Shown here piece after piece: positions 44,940 through 54,857 of a DNA stretch of 64,000 nucleotides. The stretch is from NCBI RefSeq assembly GCF_000422745.1, contig NZ_AUGQ01000006.1, forward strand, positions 62,001 through 126,000. The letters run 5' to 3'. The translations under genes were made by a program, and so were the position numbers. A model generated the notes under the pieces. That model was not told the DNA's origin and searched no databases. It worked only from the letters and a program-made list of their open reading frames with translations. Origin of the DNA: Microbacterium gubbeenense DSM 15944. Its GTDB lineage: Bacteria > Actinomycetota > Actinomycetes > Actinomycetales > Microbacteriaceae. Position 1 is the stretch's first letter; every line of letters starts with the position of its first letter.

Positions 44940-46310
44940 TCACGCGGGCCGCGGACCCTCCGGGCCCTCGGTGCCGTCGGCGCTGTCCTCGCCCTCGTCG
45001 TCCCCATCCTCGGCGTCCGCGAGCAACTGTGCGAGGGCGTCGTCCATCTCGTCGCGAGGCGCCTCGTCGCCGCGGGCGGCGGCCTCGAGGCGGGCGATGA
45101 GGGCTGACGGATCGTCGATGTCCGACGCGCTCGGAACGAGGTCGGGATAGTCCCACAGTGCGTCGCGCGCGTCCTGGCCGACGGCGTCGCCGACCGTCCG
45201 CCACATTGCGGCCGCCTCGCGCAGGCGACGCGGCTTGAGCTGCAGGCCGACGAGCGCGCCGAGCGCGTCTTGCGCCGGACCGCCGACCGCGCGGCGGCGA
45301 CGCGTCGCCTCCGCGATCTTGTCGAGGCTCGGCACGCGGCTCGTGGCGTCGGCCGCGACGACGTCGACCCACCCCTCGATCAGGGCGAGCATGTTCTCGA
45401 GCCGCGCGAGCGCGTTCTGCTGCGCCTCCGACTGCTGGGGGAGCAGAGCGCCCGACTGCAGCGCGTCCTGCAGCTCCGAGGGATTCGACGGGTCGAAGCG
45501 CTCGGCGAGATCCTCGAGCACCTGGGTGTCGACGTGGATCCCGCGCGCGTAGTCGGTGACCTGGCTCATGACGTGCAGGCGCAGCCACTTGGCGTGCTTG
45601 AACAGGCGCGCGTGCGCGAGCTCGCGGGCCGCGAAGTACAGCGCGAGCTGGTCATCGGGAATGCCGAGTCCGTCGCCGAGGTCGGCGAAGTTCTGCGGCA
45701 CGATGGCCGCCGTGCCCGTGGGAAGCAGCGGAAGCCCGACGTCGCCGCCCGACACGACCTCCTTCGACAGCTTGCCGACGACCTGGCCGAGCTGGTTCGC
45801 GAACAGCGTGCCGCCGACCTGGCGCAGCATGCGGCTCGCGCCCTGGATCATGCCCTGCATCTCATCGGGCGCCTGCTGATCGAGCGCGCTCGTCAGGGCA
45901 TCGGCGACGCTCGTCGCGACCGGCTCCGCGAGCTCCTGCCAGACCGGAAGCGTCTGCTCCACCCAGTTGCCGCGGGTGAGGACCTGCAGCGGCTCTCCCG
46001 TGGCGGCGAGCGTTGTAGCCTCGCCGAGCCAGAGGTCGGCGAGCTGGAAGGCCTGGTCGAGGTCGGCGCGATCGCGGGAGCTGATCGACGTGCCCGCCTG
46101 ATTCGCGATGTGCAGCGCGCCGGTCTTCGCGGCATCCCACGAGATCCCCTCATCGCCGGAGGAATTCATGGCCTGCTGCAGGGCGAACATCATCTGCTGC
46201 ATCTGGGCGGGGTCGACGCCCATGTTCTGCAGCTGTTCGGCCCCCTCGCCGCCGAGCATTCGGCGGAGCATCTCCTGGAAGTCGTCGTCAGGGGTGTTGT
46301 CGTCGCTCAC
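44940..46310 (-). CDS. DUF2342-type zinc metalloprotease-like protein
   Basis: About 456 residues matching the actinobacterial DUF2342 / coenzyme F420 biosynthesis-associated family, predicted zinc metalloproteases. Signatures: DFQEMLRRMLGG, WDAAKTGALHIANQ, GGTLFANQLGQVVGKLSKEV, ALYFAARELAHARLFKHAKW (the ExxH-type motif), ENMLALIEGWVDVVAADA and LKPRRLREAAAMWRTVGDAV. The tail is acidic. GTG 46310 is preferred because GGAAAGG lies about 9 nt upstream; an ATG at 46343 is possible. Divergent from the PDZ-Lon gene, as in many actinobacteria. Confidence 0.88.
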   Translation of the reverse strand: MSDDNTPDDDFQEMLRRMLGGEGAEQLQNMGVDPAQMQQMMFALQQAMNSSGDEGISWDAAKTGALHIANQAGTSISSRDRADLDQAFQLADLWLGEATTLAATGEPLQVLTRGNWVEQTLPVWQELAEPVATSVADALTSALDQQAPDEMQGMIQGASRMLRQVGGTLFANQLGQVVGKLSKEVVSGGDVGLPLLPTGTAAIVPQNFADLGDGLGIPDDQLALYFAARELAHARLFKHAKWLRLHVMSQVTDYARGIHVDTQVLEDLAERFDPSNPSELQDALQSGALLPQQSEAQQNALARLENMLALIEGWVDVVAADATSRVPSLDKIAEATRRRRAVGGPAQDALGALVGLQLKPRRLREAAAMWRTVGDAVGQDARDALWDYPDLVPSASDIDDPSALIARLEAAARGDEAPRDEMDDALAQLLADAEDGDDEGEDSADGTEGPEGPRPA

Positions 46311-46411
46311 GAGAGCCGCCTTTCCGCGGTGCTCAGCCTGCATTGTGGGTACAGGAACTACGCTAACGTCTCTGGGGCCGGTCGTGCCCGTGATCAGAAA
46401 GGCTTACCGCG

Positions 46412-47503
46412 TTGTCGGATAGTCCACAGGAACCACGCGCGTGGCCGCGCCGCGTCGTCGCGGGATCCATTGCACTCGTCGTCGCGCTCGTCGCACTGCT
46501 TGTCATGAGCTTCCTGCCGACCGAATACGTGCTGCAGCGACCGGGCCCGGTGTACAACACGATCGGCGCCGTCCAGGATGCCGACGGCGCAGAAGTGCCG
46601 CTCATCAGTGTGCCCGACGGCGAGGCCCACGAGACCACGGGGTCCCTTTCTCTCACGACCGTCGAGGTCGTCGGCAACCGCGAGCACCCGTTGTCGTGGA
46701 TCGAACTGGCCTCGGCGTGGTTCGATCGGTCGCGCGCGATCGTGCCGATCAGCGCGGTGTTCCCCGAGGGGCAGACGAGCGAGCAGCGCGACGCGCAGAA
46801 CCAGGCCGCGATGACCGATTCGCAGAGCGAGGCGGAGGCCGCGGCGCTGCGGCACCTCGGCTACGACGTGCCCGCGGACATCCGCGTTGTGTCCCTGACC
46901 GATGACTCGCCCTCGCAGGGCCTCATCGAAGAGGGCGACCTGATCCGCGCCGTGGACGGGCAGACGGTGGAGCAGGTGACCGGACTGCGTGACGGGATCG
47001 CGGCGGCCGCCGGCGACCCGGTCGTCCTCACACTCGAGCGCGACGGTGATGAGGTGACGGAAGAGGTCACCCCCGAGAAGCTCGAGGACGACAGCTGGGC
47101 GATCGGCGCGCTGCTCTCGGTGAGCTACGAGAATCCCGTTGACATCTCGATCCAGCTCGACAACGTGGGCGGGCCGAGCGCCGGCACGATGTTCGCGCTC
47201 GGCATCATCGACACCCTGACCGAGGGGGAGATGACGGGCGGCGAGAACATCGCCGGCACCGGAACGATCACCGCCGAGGGCGACATCGGGGCGATCGGCG
47301 GCATCCGTCAGAAGCTGTACGGCGCATCGAACGCCGGCAACGACTTCTTCCTCGCTCCCGCATCGAACTGCGCGGAGGTCGTCGGCCACGTTCCGCATCG
47401 CCTCACGGTCGTCAGCGTCGAGACGCTCGACGATGCCGTGGACGCGGTCGACATGATCGCTCAGGGCGAAGCGGAGAATCTCCCGTCCTGTGCCCCCTCA
47501 TAG
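46412..47503 (+). CDS. membrane-anchored PDZ-Lon serine protease (YlbL-like)
   Basis: A 363-residue protein with one N-terminal helix (about 16-34), a PDZ domain (about 155-230, SPSQGLIEEGDLIRAVDGQT) and a C-terminal Lon-type protease domain. The Ser-Lys dyad is visible in VGGPSAGTMFALGIIDTLTE (Ser) and GDIGAIGGIRQKLYGASNAG (Lys). The start is a TTG at 46412 with ribosome site AGAAAGG; no better in-frame start exists. Likely an envelope quality-control or regulatory protease. Confidence 0.93.
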   Translation: MSDSPQEPRAWPRRVVAGSIALVVALVALLVMSFLPTEYVLQRPGPVYNTIGAVQDADGAEVPLISVPDGEAHETTGSLSLTTVEVVGNREHPLSWIELASAWFDRSRAIVPISAVFPEGQTSEQRDAQNQAAMTDSQSEAEAAALRHLGYDVPADIRVVSLTDDSPSQGLIEEGDLIRAVDGQTVEQVTGLRDGIAAAAGDPVVLTLERDGDEVTEEVTPEKLEDDSWAIGALLSVSYENPVDISIQLDNVGGPSAGTMFALGIIDTLTEGEMTGGENIAGTGTITAEGDIGAIGGIRQKLYGASNAGNDFFLAPASNCAEVVGHVPHRLTVVSVETLDDAVDAVDMIAQGEAENLPSCAPS

Positions 47504-47525
47504 GAACCGCTCATAGAATGGTCGG

Positions 47526-50450
47526 GTGACCAATAACCACGCGCAGCCTCCGGCCACATCCGTTTCTCCGACGCGACGGATCGTGATCGCGACCGTTGCG
47601 ATCATTGCGGTCCTCATCGCGGTGCTGTTCGGGCTCGCGAGCCTGTATACCGAGCTTCTCTGGTATCGCCAGCTCGACTTCGGAACCGTCCTCACGACGC
47701 AGTGGGTCGCGCGCGTGGTCATGTTCGCCATCGGATTCGTCGGCATGGCCGTTCCGGTCTGGCTCTCGATCTTCCTGGCCTACCGCATGCGCCCCGTGTA
47801 TGCGCGCCTGAGCTCGCAGCTCGACCGCTACCAGGAAGTCGTCGAGCCGCTGCGCCGCCTCGCGATGTGGGGCATTCCGGTGCTGTTCGGATTCTTCGCC
47901 GGCTTCGCGGCCTCGACGCAGTGGGAGACCACGTGGATGTGGTTCAACGGCGTCGACTCGGGTGAGACCGATGCGCAGTTCGGCCTCGACCTGTCGTTCT
48001 ACATGTTCGACCTGCCGTTCTACCAGGGCCTCGTCGGGTTCGCCTCGGCGGTCGTGCTGATCTCGCTGCTCGTGACGGCGCTCGTGGCGTACCTGTACGG
48101 ATCCGTTCGCGTCGGCCAGGGCGAGATGAGCATCTCGAAACCCGCGCGCATCCAGGTCGCGATCATCGCCGGCGTATACCTGCTGCTGCAGGCGGCCAGC
48201 ATTTGGCTCGACCGCTTCGCATCGCTCACCGCCGAGGCGGGGCGCATCACCGGACCGGACTACGTCGCGGCGAACGCCGTGATCCCCGGCCAGACGATCC
48301 TGTCGATCGTCGCGGCGCTCGTGGCGATCCTGTTCCTCGTCACCGCATTCATCGGCAAGTGGCGCTACCCGCTCGTCGCGACCGGCCTGCTGATCGTGAC
48401 CTCGCTCGTGATCACGCTCGCACTGCCGTGGGGCGTGCAGACGTTCCAGGTCACACCGAACGAGCGTGCGCTGCAGAGCGAGTTCTACCAGAAGAACGTC
48501 GACGCGACGCGCGCGGCCTATGAGCTCGACGAGATCGAGACGACGCAGTACGAGGCCGAGACCACGGTGGAGAAGGGCCAGCTGCGCAACGACGCGGCGA
48601 CGACGGCCTCGCTGCGCCTGATGGATCCCTCGATCATCAGCCCGACGGTGCAGCAGCTGCAGCAGGTGCGTCCGTACTACCAGTTCCAGGACACCCTCGA
48701 CGTCGACCGCTATGAGATCGACGGCGAGATGCAGGACACCGTGGTCGCCCTTCGCGAGCTGAACCTCGATGGCCTCGGCGAATCGCAGAGCTGGGTCAAC
48801 TCGACGATGACGTACACGCACGGCTACGGCATGGTGGCCGCGCGCGGCAACGAGCGCACGGACGAGGGCGAGCCGGTCTTCATCGAGGGCGACATCCCCG
48901 CGTCCGGCTTCCTGACTGACGTCGAGTACGAGCCCCGCATCTACTTCGGCGAGCAGACGCCGCTGTATTCGATCGTCGGCGCGCCCGAGGGCGACGACCC
49001 GGTCGAGCTCGACTACGCCACCGGTTCGGGAGACGAGAACCAGACCTACACGACGTTCTCCGGCGACGGCGGACCGAGCCTCGGCAGCTACTTCAACCGC
49101 ATGCTCTACGCGCTGAAGTTCCAGTCGGAGCAGATCCTGTTCAGCGACCAGATCAACGACGAGTCGCAGATCCTGTACGACCGCAACCCCCGCGACCGCG
49201 TGCAGAAGGTGGCGCCGTACCTGACGCTCGACCAGGATCCGTACCCCAGCGTCGTCGACGGCCGCGTCGTGTGGATCGTCGACGGTTACACGACGAGTGC
49301 GTCGTACCCGTACGCGACCCCGACGTCGCTGTCGCAGGCGATCAGCGACTCGTCGAACCCGCAGCCGAACCTGCTCGTCGACGACGTGAACTACATGCGC
49401 AACTCGGTCAAGGCGACGGTCGACGCCTATGACGGATCCGTCACCCTCTACGCGTGGGACGACGAGGATCCGGTGCTCAAGACGTGGCAGAACATCTTCC
49501 CGTCGACCCTCAAGTCGGTCAGCGAAATGTCGGGCGACCTGATGAGCCACGTGCGCTACCCGACCGACCTGTTCAAGGTGCAGCGCTCGATGCTCGGCGT
49601 CTACCACGTCGACACGGCGAGCGCGTTCTACCAGCGCGACAACGCGTGGGAGACGCCGCAGGATCCGACCGACGAGAGCGCGCTGCAGCCGCCGTACTAC
49701 CTGACGATGCAGATGCCGGGCGAGGAGGAGCCGACCTTCTCGATGTTCACCTCGTTCATCCCCGACGGCGGTGACCGCCAGGTGCTCATGGGCTACCTCT
49801 CGGTCGACTCCGATGCGGGCGGCGAGGACGGTGCCGTGCGCGACGACTACGGCAAGCTCCGAATGCTCGAGATATCGTCGGCGAGCACAGTTCCCGCACC
49901 GGGTCAGGTGCAGAACACGTTCGACTCGAACCAGCAGGTCGCCGAACAGCTGAACGTTCTGCAGATCGGTGACTCGACGGTGACGCCGGGTAACCTCCTG
50001 ACACTGCCGGTCGGCGATGGTCTGCTCTACATGCAGCCCGTCTACGTGCAGTCGTCCCGCGACACGTCGTACCCGCTGCTGCGCAAGGTGCTGGTGGTGT
50101 TCGGCGATGAGGTCGCGTTCGAGGACACGCTCGCCGAGGCGCTCGACACCCTGTTCGAGGGTGATTCCGGTGCCGAGACGGGCGACGAGGACATCACTCC
50201 GACGGCGCCCGAGGCCGACCCCGAGGGGTCGGGCGAGGACCCGACCGAGGGCAGCGTCGAGGATCCGAGCGCCGAGCCGACCGAGGAGCCGACGGATCCC
50301 TCCGGCGGAACGTACGAGGACGCTCTCGCCGAGGCGAAGACCGCACTCGACGCCAAGCAGGCGGCGCTCTCGTCGGGCGACATGGTCGCCTACGCCGAGG
50401 CCGACGCCGACCTCACGCAGGCCCTCGAGAAACTGCTCGAGCTGGAGTGA
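47526..50450 (+). CDS. UPF0182 large membrane protein
   Basis: A 974-residue protein of the UPF0182/COG1615 family. Seven helices occupy the first 310 residues, followed by a large outside domain (DPSIISPTVQQLQQVRPYYQ, VARGNERT-like and RMLYALKFQSEQILFSDQIN segments) and an acidic Glu/Asp/Pro-rich stretch (about 885-930) and a short coiled end. Widespread in actinobacteria next to the PDZ-Lon gene; function unknown. GTG 47526 has TAGAAT (47514-47519) 6 nt upstream. The 22-bp gap to the protease gene contains this promoter. Confidence 0.95.
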   Translation: MTNNHAQPPATSVSPTRRIVIATVAIIAVLIAVLFGLASLYTELLWYRQLDFGTVLTTQWVARVVMFAIGFVGMAVPVWLSIFLAYRMRPVYARLSSQLDRYQEVVEPLRRLAMWGIPVLFGFFAGFAASTQWETTWMWFNGVDSGETDAQFGLDLSFYMFDLPFYQGLVGFASAVVLISLLVTALVAYLYGSVRVGQGEMSISKPARIQVAIIAGVYLLLQAASIWLDRFASLTAEAGRITGPDYVAANAVIPGQTILSIVAALVAILFLVTAFIGKWRYPLVATGLLIVTSLVITLALPWGVQTFQVTPNERALQSEFYQKNVDATRAAYELDEIETTQYEAETTVEKGQLRNDAATTASLRLMDPSIISPTVQQLQQVRPYYQFQDTLDVDRYEIDGEMQDTVVALRELNLDGLGESQSWVNSTMTYTHGYGMVAARGNERTDEGEPVFIEGDIPASGFLTDVEYEPRIYFGEQTPLYSIVGAPEGDDPVELDYATGSGDENQTYTTFSGDGGPSLGSYFNRMLYALKFQSEQILFSDQINDESQILYDRNPRDRVQKVAPYLTLDQDPYPSVVDGRVVWIVDGYTTSASYPYATPTSLSQAISDSSNPQPNLLVDDVNYMRNSVKATVDAYDGSVTLYAWDDEDPVLKTWQNIFPSTLKSVSEMSGDLMSHVRYPTDLFKVQRSMLGVYHVDTASAFYQRDNAWETPQDPTDESALQPPYYLTMQMPGEEEPTFSMFTSFIPDGGDRQVLMGYLSVDSDAGGEDGAVRDDYGKLRMLEISSASTVPAPGQVQNTFDSNQQVAEQLNVLQIGDSTVTPGNLLTLPVGDGLLYMQPVYVQSSRDTSYPLLRKVLVVFGDEVAFEDTLAEALDTLFEGDSGAETGDEDITPTAPEADPEGSGEDPTEGSVEDPSAEPTEEPTDPSGGTYEDALAEAKTALDAKQAALSSGDMVAYAEADADLTQALEKLLELE

Positions 50451-50452
50451 CG

Positions 50453-51466
50453 ATGACGGGACCTCGTCTCGGTTTCTTCTCGCGTCTGCTCGAGGACGCA
50501 CCGGCGGCTGATCGCTACCGGTTCGCCCTCGAGCAGATCGAGGCCGCTGATCGGGCGGGGTTCTCGTCGGCGTGGGTCGCGCAGCACCACTTCAGCCGCG
50601 ACGAGGGCGGCCTGCCGTCGCCGCTCGTCCTGCTGGCCGCGGCCGCCGCGCGCACGACGCGGATCCGGCTGGGCACGGCGGTCCTGACGCTCCCGATCGA
50701 TGATCCGGTGCGCGCCGCCGAAGATGCGAGCGTGCTCGACGCGATGTCCGGCGGCCGCGTGCAGCTGGGCGTGGCCCCGGGCGGGACCCCGGCGTCGTTC
50801 GCGGCGTTCGGCCGGGATCCGTCGCACCGCGCGGAGCTCTTCGCTGACCACCTCGGCGTCTTCCGGGACGCGCTGGCGGGGCTCGGCGTGCGGGGAACGG
50901 ACTCGCGGATCTATCCCGCGTCAGACGGGCTGTCGGCCCGGATCTGGCAGGCGACGTTCGGCGCGGCGGGCGCCGTGCGGGCGGCCTCGGCGGGAGACGG
51001 GCTCATGCTCTCGCGCACGCAGGAGAAGCCGGGCGGGATTCCGCTGCACGACGCGCAGCTGCCGATCATCGAGGCCTACCGCGGTGCGCTCGACGACGGC
51101 GCGGCCGCGCGGGTGCTCGCCTCGCGCACGGCGGTGGTCGTGGATTCGGACCGCGATCGCACCCAGTTGATCGAGGCATCGCGGGCCCAGCTTGAGCGCA
51201 CGGCGCGCAGCACCGTGCGGATCGATCCTGATGGGATGAGCCTCGACGCCCTCGTGCGCGCAACCGACACGCATGTCGGCACGGTCGACGAGGTGGTCGA
51301 GTCGCTGTCGGCGGATCGCGCGATCGCGGCGTCGACCGACGTGTCGTTCCAGGTACATTCGCTCCGGGCGGATCACGAAACGACGCTGCGTTCGATCGAG
51401 CTGCTCGCGGGCGTGGTCGCCCCGCACGTCGGCTACGGGCTCACTTCGGACGCGCGCGCCACCTGA
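50453..51466 (+). CDS. luciferase-like FMN/F420 monooxygenase (LLM class)
   Basis: A 337-residue TIM-barrel oxidoreductase of the bacterial luciferase-like family: GPRLGFFSRLLEDAPAADRY, GFSSAWVAQHHFSRDEGGLP (the VxxHH active-site region), TTRIRLGTAVLTLPIDDPVR, AEDASVLDAMSGGRVQLGVA. Members use reduced flavin or F420 to oxidise small organics. The ATG at 50453 has GGAG 5 nt upstream; a GTG at 50447 overlapping the previous stop is an alternative. The last 26 bp overlap the convergent membrane gene. Confidence 0.88.
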   Translation: MTGPRLGFFSRLLEDAPAADRYRFALEQIEAADRAGFSSAWVAQHHFSRDEGGLPSPLVLLAAAAARTTRIRLGTAVLTLPIDDPVRAAEDASVLDAMSGGRVQLGVAPGGTPASFAAFGRDPSHRAELFADHLGVFRDALAGLGVRGTDSRIYPASDGLSARIWQATFGAAGAVRAASAGDGLMLSRTQEKPGGIPLHDAQLPIIEAYRGALDDGAAARVLASRTAVVVDSDRDRTQLIEASRAQLERTARSTVRIDPDGMSLDALVRATDTHVGTVDEVVESLSADRAIAASTDVSFQVHSLRADHETTLRSIELLAGVVAPHVGYGLTSDARAT

Positions 51467-52163
51467 GGAACGCAACGAGGGCGGCCGAGAAGACGGCGAA
51501 GCCCGCGGCCATGACGCCGATGTAGGAGAACACGCCGCCCCATCCGCCCTGCACCGCCGGGTTGAAGAACGGGTAGGGGTACCACGACGGCGCGCCGCCG
51601 ACGGGCGAGACGATGAACGGCGCGCGCACGAGCGTGTAGAGCACATACGCGATCGCGTATCCGATGGGTACGAGCATCGCGGACCACCGCGGCCGTGCGG
51701 GGCGCGGCGCGATGAGCACGTCGGCGAGCAGCACGAGGGGGGCGATCACGTGCATGAGCTCGCTGGTCCACGCGACGTACGGGGCGACGCCGCCCGCCGT
51801 GTCATCGCCGCGGAGCAGGGCGTTGTAGACGACTCCCGTCAGCAGCATGCAGCAGGCGGCGAGCACCTGGCCGGCCACGAGGACGCGCGGCTGCGGGGCG
51901 CCGCGGCGGCCGCGCGTGAAGCCCCAGATCGCGGCCGCGCCGAGGAAGAGCGCGGCGAAGATGTTCGACTCGATCGTGAAGTAGCTGAAGTAGTTCGCCA
52001 CGTAGGTCGGAACGTGCGCGGCGGGCGGATCCTCCGCGATCCGCACATAGGACAGGTCATGGACGAACAGGTACACGAGTGTGAAGATGATCACGAGCGC
52101 CGCGAGAGCGCGGAACGCTGACCACGCGACGAGGAAGCGCGCGGCGCCGGACGAACGAGTCAT
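51441..52163 (-). CDS. Pr6Pr-family six-helix membrane protein
   Basis: A 240-residue membrane protein with six to seven helices: FRALAALVIIFTLVYLFVHD, NYFSYFTIESNIFAALFLGA, VLAACCMLLTGVVYNALLRG, WTSELMHVIAPLVLLADVLI, MLVPIGYAIAYVLYTLVRAP and GGVFSYIGVMAAGFAVFSAA. The pattern NYFSYFTIESN and HVIAPL are typical of the Pr6Pr/FAR-17a-AIG1-like group; the motif suggests hydrolase or transporter but no function is established in bacteria. The ATG at 52163 fits GGAG upstream; the longer frame to 52250 is not supported. Confidence 0.8.
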   Translation of the reverse strand: MTRSSGAARFLVAWSAFRALAALVIIFTLVYLFVHDLSYVRIAEDPPAAHVPTYVANYFSYFTIESNIFAALFLGAAAIWGFTRGRRGAPQPRVLVAGQVLAACCMLLTGVVYNALLRGDDTAGGVAPYVAWTSELMHVIAPLVLLADVLIAPRPARPRWSAMLVPIGYAIAYVLYTLVRAPFIVSPVGGAPSWYPYPFFNPAVQGGWGGVFSYIGVMAAGFAVFSAALVAFLRWRARPK

Positions 52164-52250
52164 GGGCGCTCCGGGAGGTGAGGCGAGGAGAGAATGGTTC
52201 ACGTCATCGTATCGCCCGCCGGAGGCCATTGATGGCCCCGAACGGCGCAT

Positions 52251-52309
52251 AATCGACTATTGTAGAATTACACGTGAAACACACGCTCATCGGGTGAAAG
52301 GAATGCATC
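52251..52309 (+). promoter_or_regulatory. SDR gene promoter
   Basis: A TAGAAT -10 box (52263-52268) lies in an AT-rich stretch unusual for this window, inside TGTAGAATTACA, followed by a CACGTG palindrome (52271-52276). A leader of about 35 nt carries ribosome site GAAAGGA before the ATG at 52310. The symmetrical sequence could bind a regulator. Confidence 0.5.
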
Positions 52310-53092
52310 ATGGCACGTTTTGACGGCAAGACGATCGTGATCACTGGCGGCGGTTCAGGACTCGGACGCGCGACGGCCGTGCGCGTCGCGAGCGAGGGCG
52401 CGCAACTGGCGCTCGTCGATATCTCCGAAGAGGGCCTCGCAGCGTCGGTCGACGCGGTGCGTGAAGCGGCGCCCGACGCAACCGTCATCACGGTGGTGGC
52501 CGATGTGTCGAAGGAATCGGACGTCGAGGCGTACGTGTCGGCGACGATCGAGAAGTTCGGCCGCATCGACGGGTTCTTCAACAACGCCGGCATCGAGGGC
52601 AAGCAGAACCTGACCGAGTCGTTCACGAACGACGAGTTCCAGCGCGTGCTGTCGATCAACCTCTCCGGCGCGTTCCTCGGCCTCGAGAAGGTGCTGGCGC
52701 ACATGCGCGAGCAGAAGAGCGGATCCGTCGTGAACACCGCGAGCGTCGGCGGTATTCGCGGCGTCGGCAACCAGTCGGGCTACGCGGCCGCGAAGCACGG
52801 TGTGGTGGGCCTCACCCGCAACTCAGCGATCGAGTACGGCGAGTACGGGGTGCGGGTGAACGCGATCGCCCCGGGCGCGATCTGGACGCCGATGGTCGAG
52901 AACTCGATGAAGCAGCTCGACCCGGAGAACCCGCGGAAGGCCGCGGAGCAGTTCATCCAGGCCAACCCGACCAAGCGCTACGGCGAAGCTCACGAGATCG
53001 CGGCGGTCGTCGCGTTCCTGCTCTCCGACGACTCGAGCTACGTCAACGCGGCCGTGCTGCCGATCGACGGCGGCCAGTCGGCGAAGTACTGA
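52310..53092 (+). CDS. short-chain dehydrogenase/reductase
   Basis: A 260-residue classical SDR: cofactor motif TGGGSGLGRATAVRVASEG, NNAG in FFNNAGIEGKQNL, catalytic Ser in VNTASVGGIRGVGNQ, and the YxxxK pair in GYAAAKHGVVGL. D/S after beta-2 (LVDISEEG) suggests NAD rather than NADP. The end VLPIDGGQSAKY is typical. Substrate is not deducible. It stands alone with its own promoter and a strong downstream terminator. Confidence 0.93.
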   Translation: MARFDGKTIVITGGGSGLGRATAVRVASEGAQLALVDISEEGLAASVDAVREAAPDATVITVVADVSKESDVEAYVSATIEKFGRIDGFFNNAGIEGKQNLTESFTNDEFQRVLSINLSGAFLGLEKVLAHMREQKSGSVVNTASVGGIRGVGNQSGYAAAKHGVVGLTRNSAIEYGEYGVRVNAIAPGAIWTPMVENSMKQLDPENPRKAAEQFIQANPTKRYGEAHEIAAVVAFLLSDDSSYVNAAVLPIDGGQSAKY

Positions 53093-53110
53093 CGCGGTCG
53101 CCAGGTAGGT

Positions 53111-53151
53111 ACGGAGGGCGGCCATCCCCGTGCGGGGTGGTCGCCCTCCGT
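53111..53151. terminator. bidirectional terminator after SDR
   Basis: ACGGAGGGCG (53111-53120) pairs with CGCCCTCCGT (53142-53151); inside, CCA and CCCC pair with GGGG and TGG around a GTGC loop. It sits 18 bp after the SDR stop and 2 bp before the stop of the convergent HNH gene. Confidence 0.85.
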
Positions 53152-53153
53152 CG

Positions 53154-54857
53154 TCACGCCCCGACCAGCAATCCTGATTCGAGGCGCTCGAGGAACGTCT
53201 CGTCCCACCGCTGCTCGAGGCGGAGCGCCCGCGGATCGTCGAACCACGAAAGGTCTCGTTCGACGTCCGATGCGGCGTCGTCCGGCCTTCCGCCCTCCGG
53301 GTCGGCGCCCAGGGCGGCGAGCTCCCGCTCGCGCCGGCGCATGTCGGCGTAGCGCGCCTGTCGGCCCCGGATCGTCTCGCGCTGCAGCTGGGCGAATTCG
53401 TTGTCGCCCCGGTCGGCGAGGAACTGCTGAACATGTGCGTCGGCATCAGCGTCGGCATCGGTGCGCGCCGTGCCGCCGCGTGGCGGCGTGTCGCAGAAGA
53501 AGACGCGACTGATCGGCTCGTCGGTGACGGTGCGGCCGAGGGGAGTGGTGAACTCGACGACTCCTCCCGCTTTCTGCCTGACGCGCCAACCGGTCTGATG
53601 CTTCATCTGATGATGGCCGGGACACAGCGACTCGAGGTTGTCGAGCGACGTCCGCCCGCCGAGGGCATAGTCGTGCCCATGATCGATATCGCACTTCCGG
53701 GCGGTCGTCTCGCATCCGGGGATGCGGCACGTCATGTCGCGTGCGAGCAGCGCGCGCTTCTGCGCCGCGGTCGGTCGGTAGTGATCCGCCGCGGCGATCG
53801 TGCCGTCCTCTGGCCGGATGAACAGCCGTTCCCAGCCTGCGGCCTGCCCGGCGAGGATGCGGAGAGTATCGGGAGACGCGAGCTCGCCGCTCTCGAGCCA
53901 GCCGGACCCGCGATCTGGATCGAGGAGCTGGTCGACGGGGATCGTGATGTGCACCGTCGGGCGGATCTGATCGAGCGTCGTGCCCGTACCGGACGCCGCG
54001 AGCTCGTGACCGGTCGGCTCGGCCGTCAGCAGCACATCCTGCAGCAGGTCGACGCGGATCTGCATGAGGGTGCGATTGTCGGTCGCGGCGATCTCGAGCG
54101 GGTTGGTGATCTCGCCTCGGCCCGATTCGGGGGACGTCCACTCGCCATCGGGAAGCGCGCCGTGCTCGCGCTCGTACTCGCGCATCGCCCGCAGGCGGTC
54201 GCGGCGGATCGCATGGGCACGCGAATCGAGGATGTCCAGAATCGCGCGCGTCTCGACCGTCGGCGCATAGATCTGAGTGAGCGACATGCCGTAATCGCCG
54301 GCGCGCACCGAGATGTAGCGCCGAGCACGCTCGGCGTCGTGCCGCTCCATGAGTGATCGCGTGTCGAGGTCGGCCGCCTGCTTCTTCACGATCTTGGCGA
54401 ACTCGCGGGCCGTGCGCGCCTCCGCATATGCCGGAGCGTGGTCGTCGAGCGAGGCGCGGGCGTGCGCGTCGAGAGCCCCTCCGGCCGCCGCGACATGGCC
54501 CGCATGTGCGAGCGAGATGCGCCCGTCCGTAAGCGAGGCGAGCGTCTTCGGGTAGTCGTGGTCGAGGGTATCTGCGAGGTTCATCTCGTTCCGCGCCTCG
54601 CTCGGGGCGACGCGGAGAGCGCACGCTGCTTCGGCGGCCAGCGACCGACGGGCATCGGCGCGCGCATGGGAGTTCGACGAACCCTGGGCCTGCGCGTCGG
54701 CGAGCCGCGCGAGAACGGCGAGCGCCCGAACGCGGCGCCCCTCGACGAGCGCGGCATCGCGACGGGCCTGTTCGAGACTGAGGAGGGCCTCGCGCGCCTC
54801 GTCGCACTGCTCGCCGGTGAGACCGGTGAGCAGATCGTCGAACGCGTCGTTGTTCAT
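53154..54857 (-). CDS. DUF222 / HNH endonuclease-domain protein (13E12 family)
   Basis: A 567-residue protein: an N-terminal DUF222 region (about 30-330) and an HNH nuclease domain (about 385-440) with CRIPGCETTARKCDIDHGHD and SLDNLESLCPGHHQMKH, keeping the zinc cysteines and the His residues. Such 13E12-type proteins occur in many copies per actinobacterial genome, and behave like selfish or defence-like genes of unknown role. No inteins or partner genes are present. The ATG at 54857 starts a 393-bp gap before rpsA. Confidence 0.9.
   Translation of the reverse strand: MNNDAFDDLLTGLTGEQCDEAREALLSLEQARRDAALVEGRRVRALAVLARLADAQAQGSSNSHARADARRSLAAEAACALRVAPSEARNEMNLADTLDHDYPKTLASLTDGRISLAHAGHVAAAGGALDAHARASLDDHAPAYAEARTAREFAKIVKKQAADLDTRSLMERHDAERARRYISVRAGDYGMSLTQIYAPTVETRAILDILDSRAHAIRRDRLRAMREYEREHGALPDGEWTSPESGRGEITNPLEIAATDNRTLMQIRVDLLQDVLLTAEPTGHELAASGTGTTLDQIRPTVHITIPVDQLLDPDRGSGWLESGELASPDTLRILAGQAAGWERLFIRPEDGTIAAADHYRPTAAQKRALLARDMTCRIPGCETTARKCDIDHGHDYALGGRTSLDNLESLCPGHHQMKHQTGWRVRQKAGGVVEFTTPLGRTVTDEPISRVFFCDTPPRGGTARTDADADADAHVQQFLADRGDNEFAQLQRETIRGRQARYADMRRRERELAALGADPEGGRPDDAASDVERDLSWFDDPRALRLEQRWDETFLERLESGLLVGA

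Noticed and set aside
47511-50501. Open frame of about 996 codons on the minus strand opposite the UPF0182 gene
   Set aside because: Low-complexity Arg/Val/Leu/Asp composition with no family match; shadow of a real gene in a high-GC genome.
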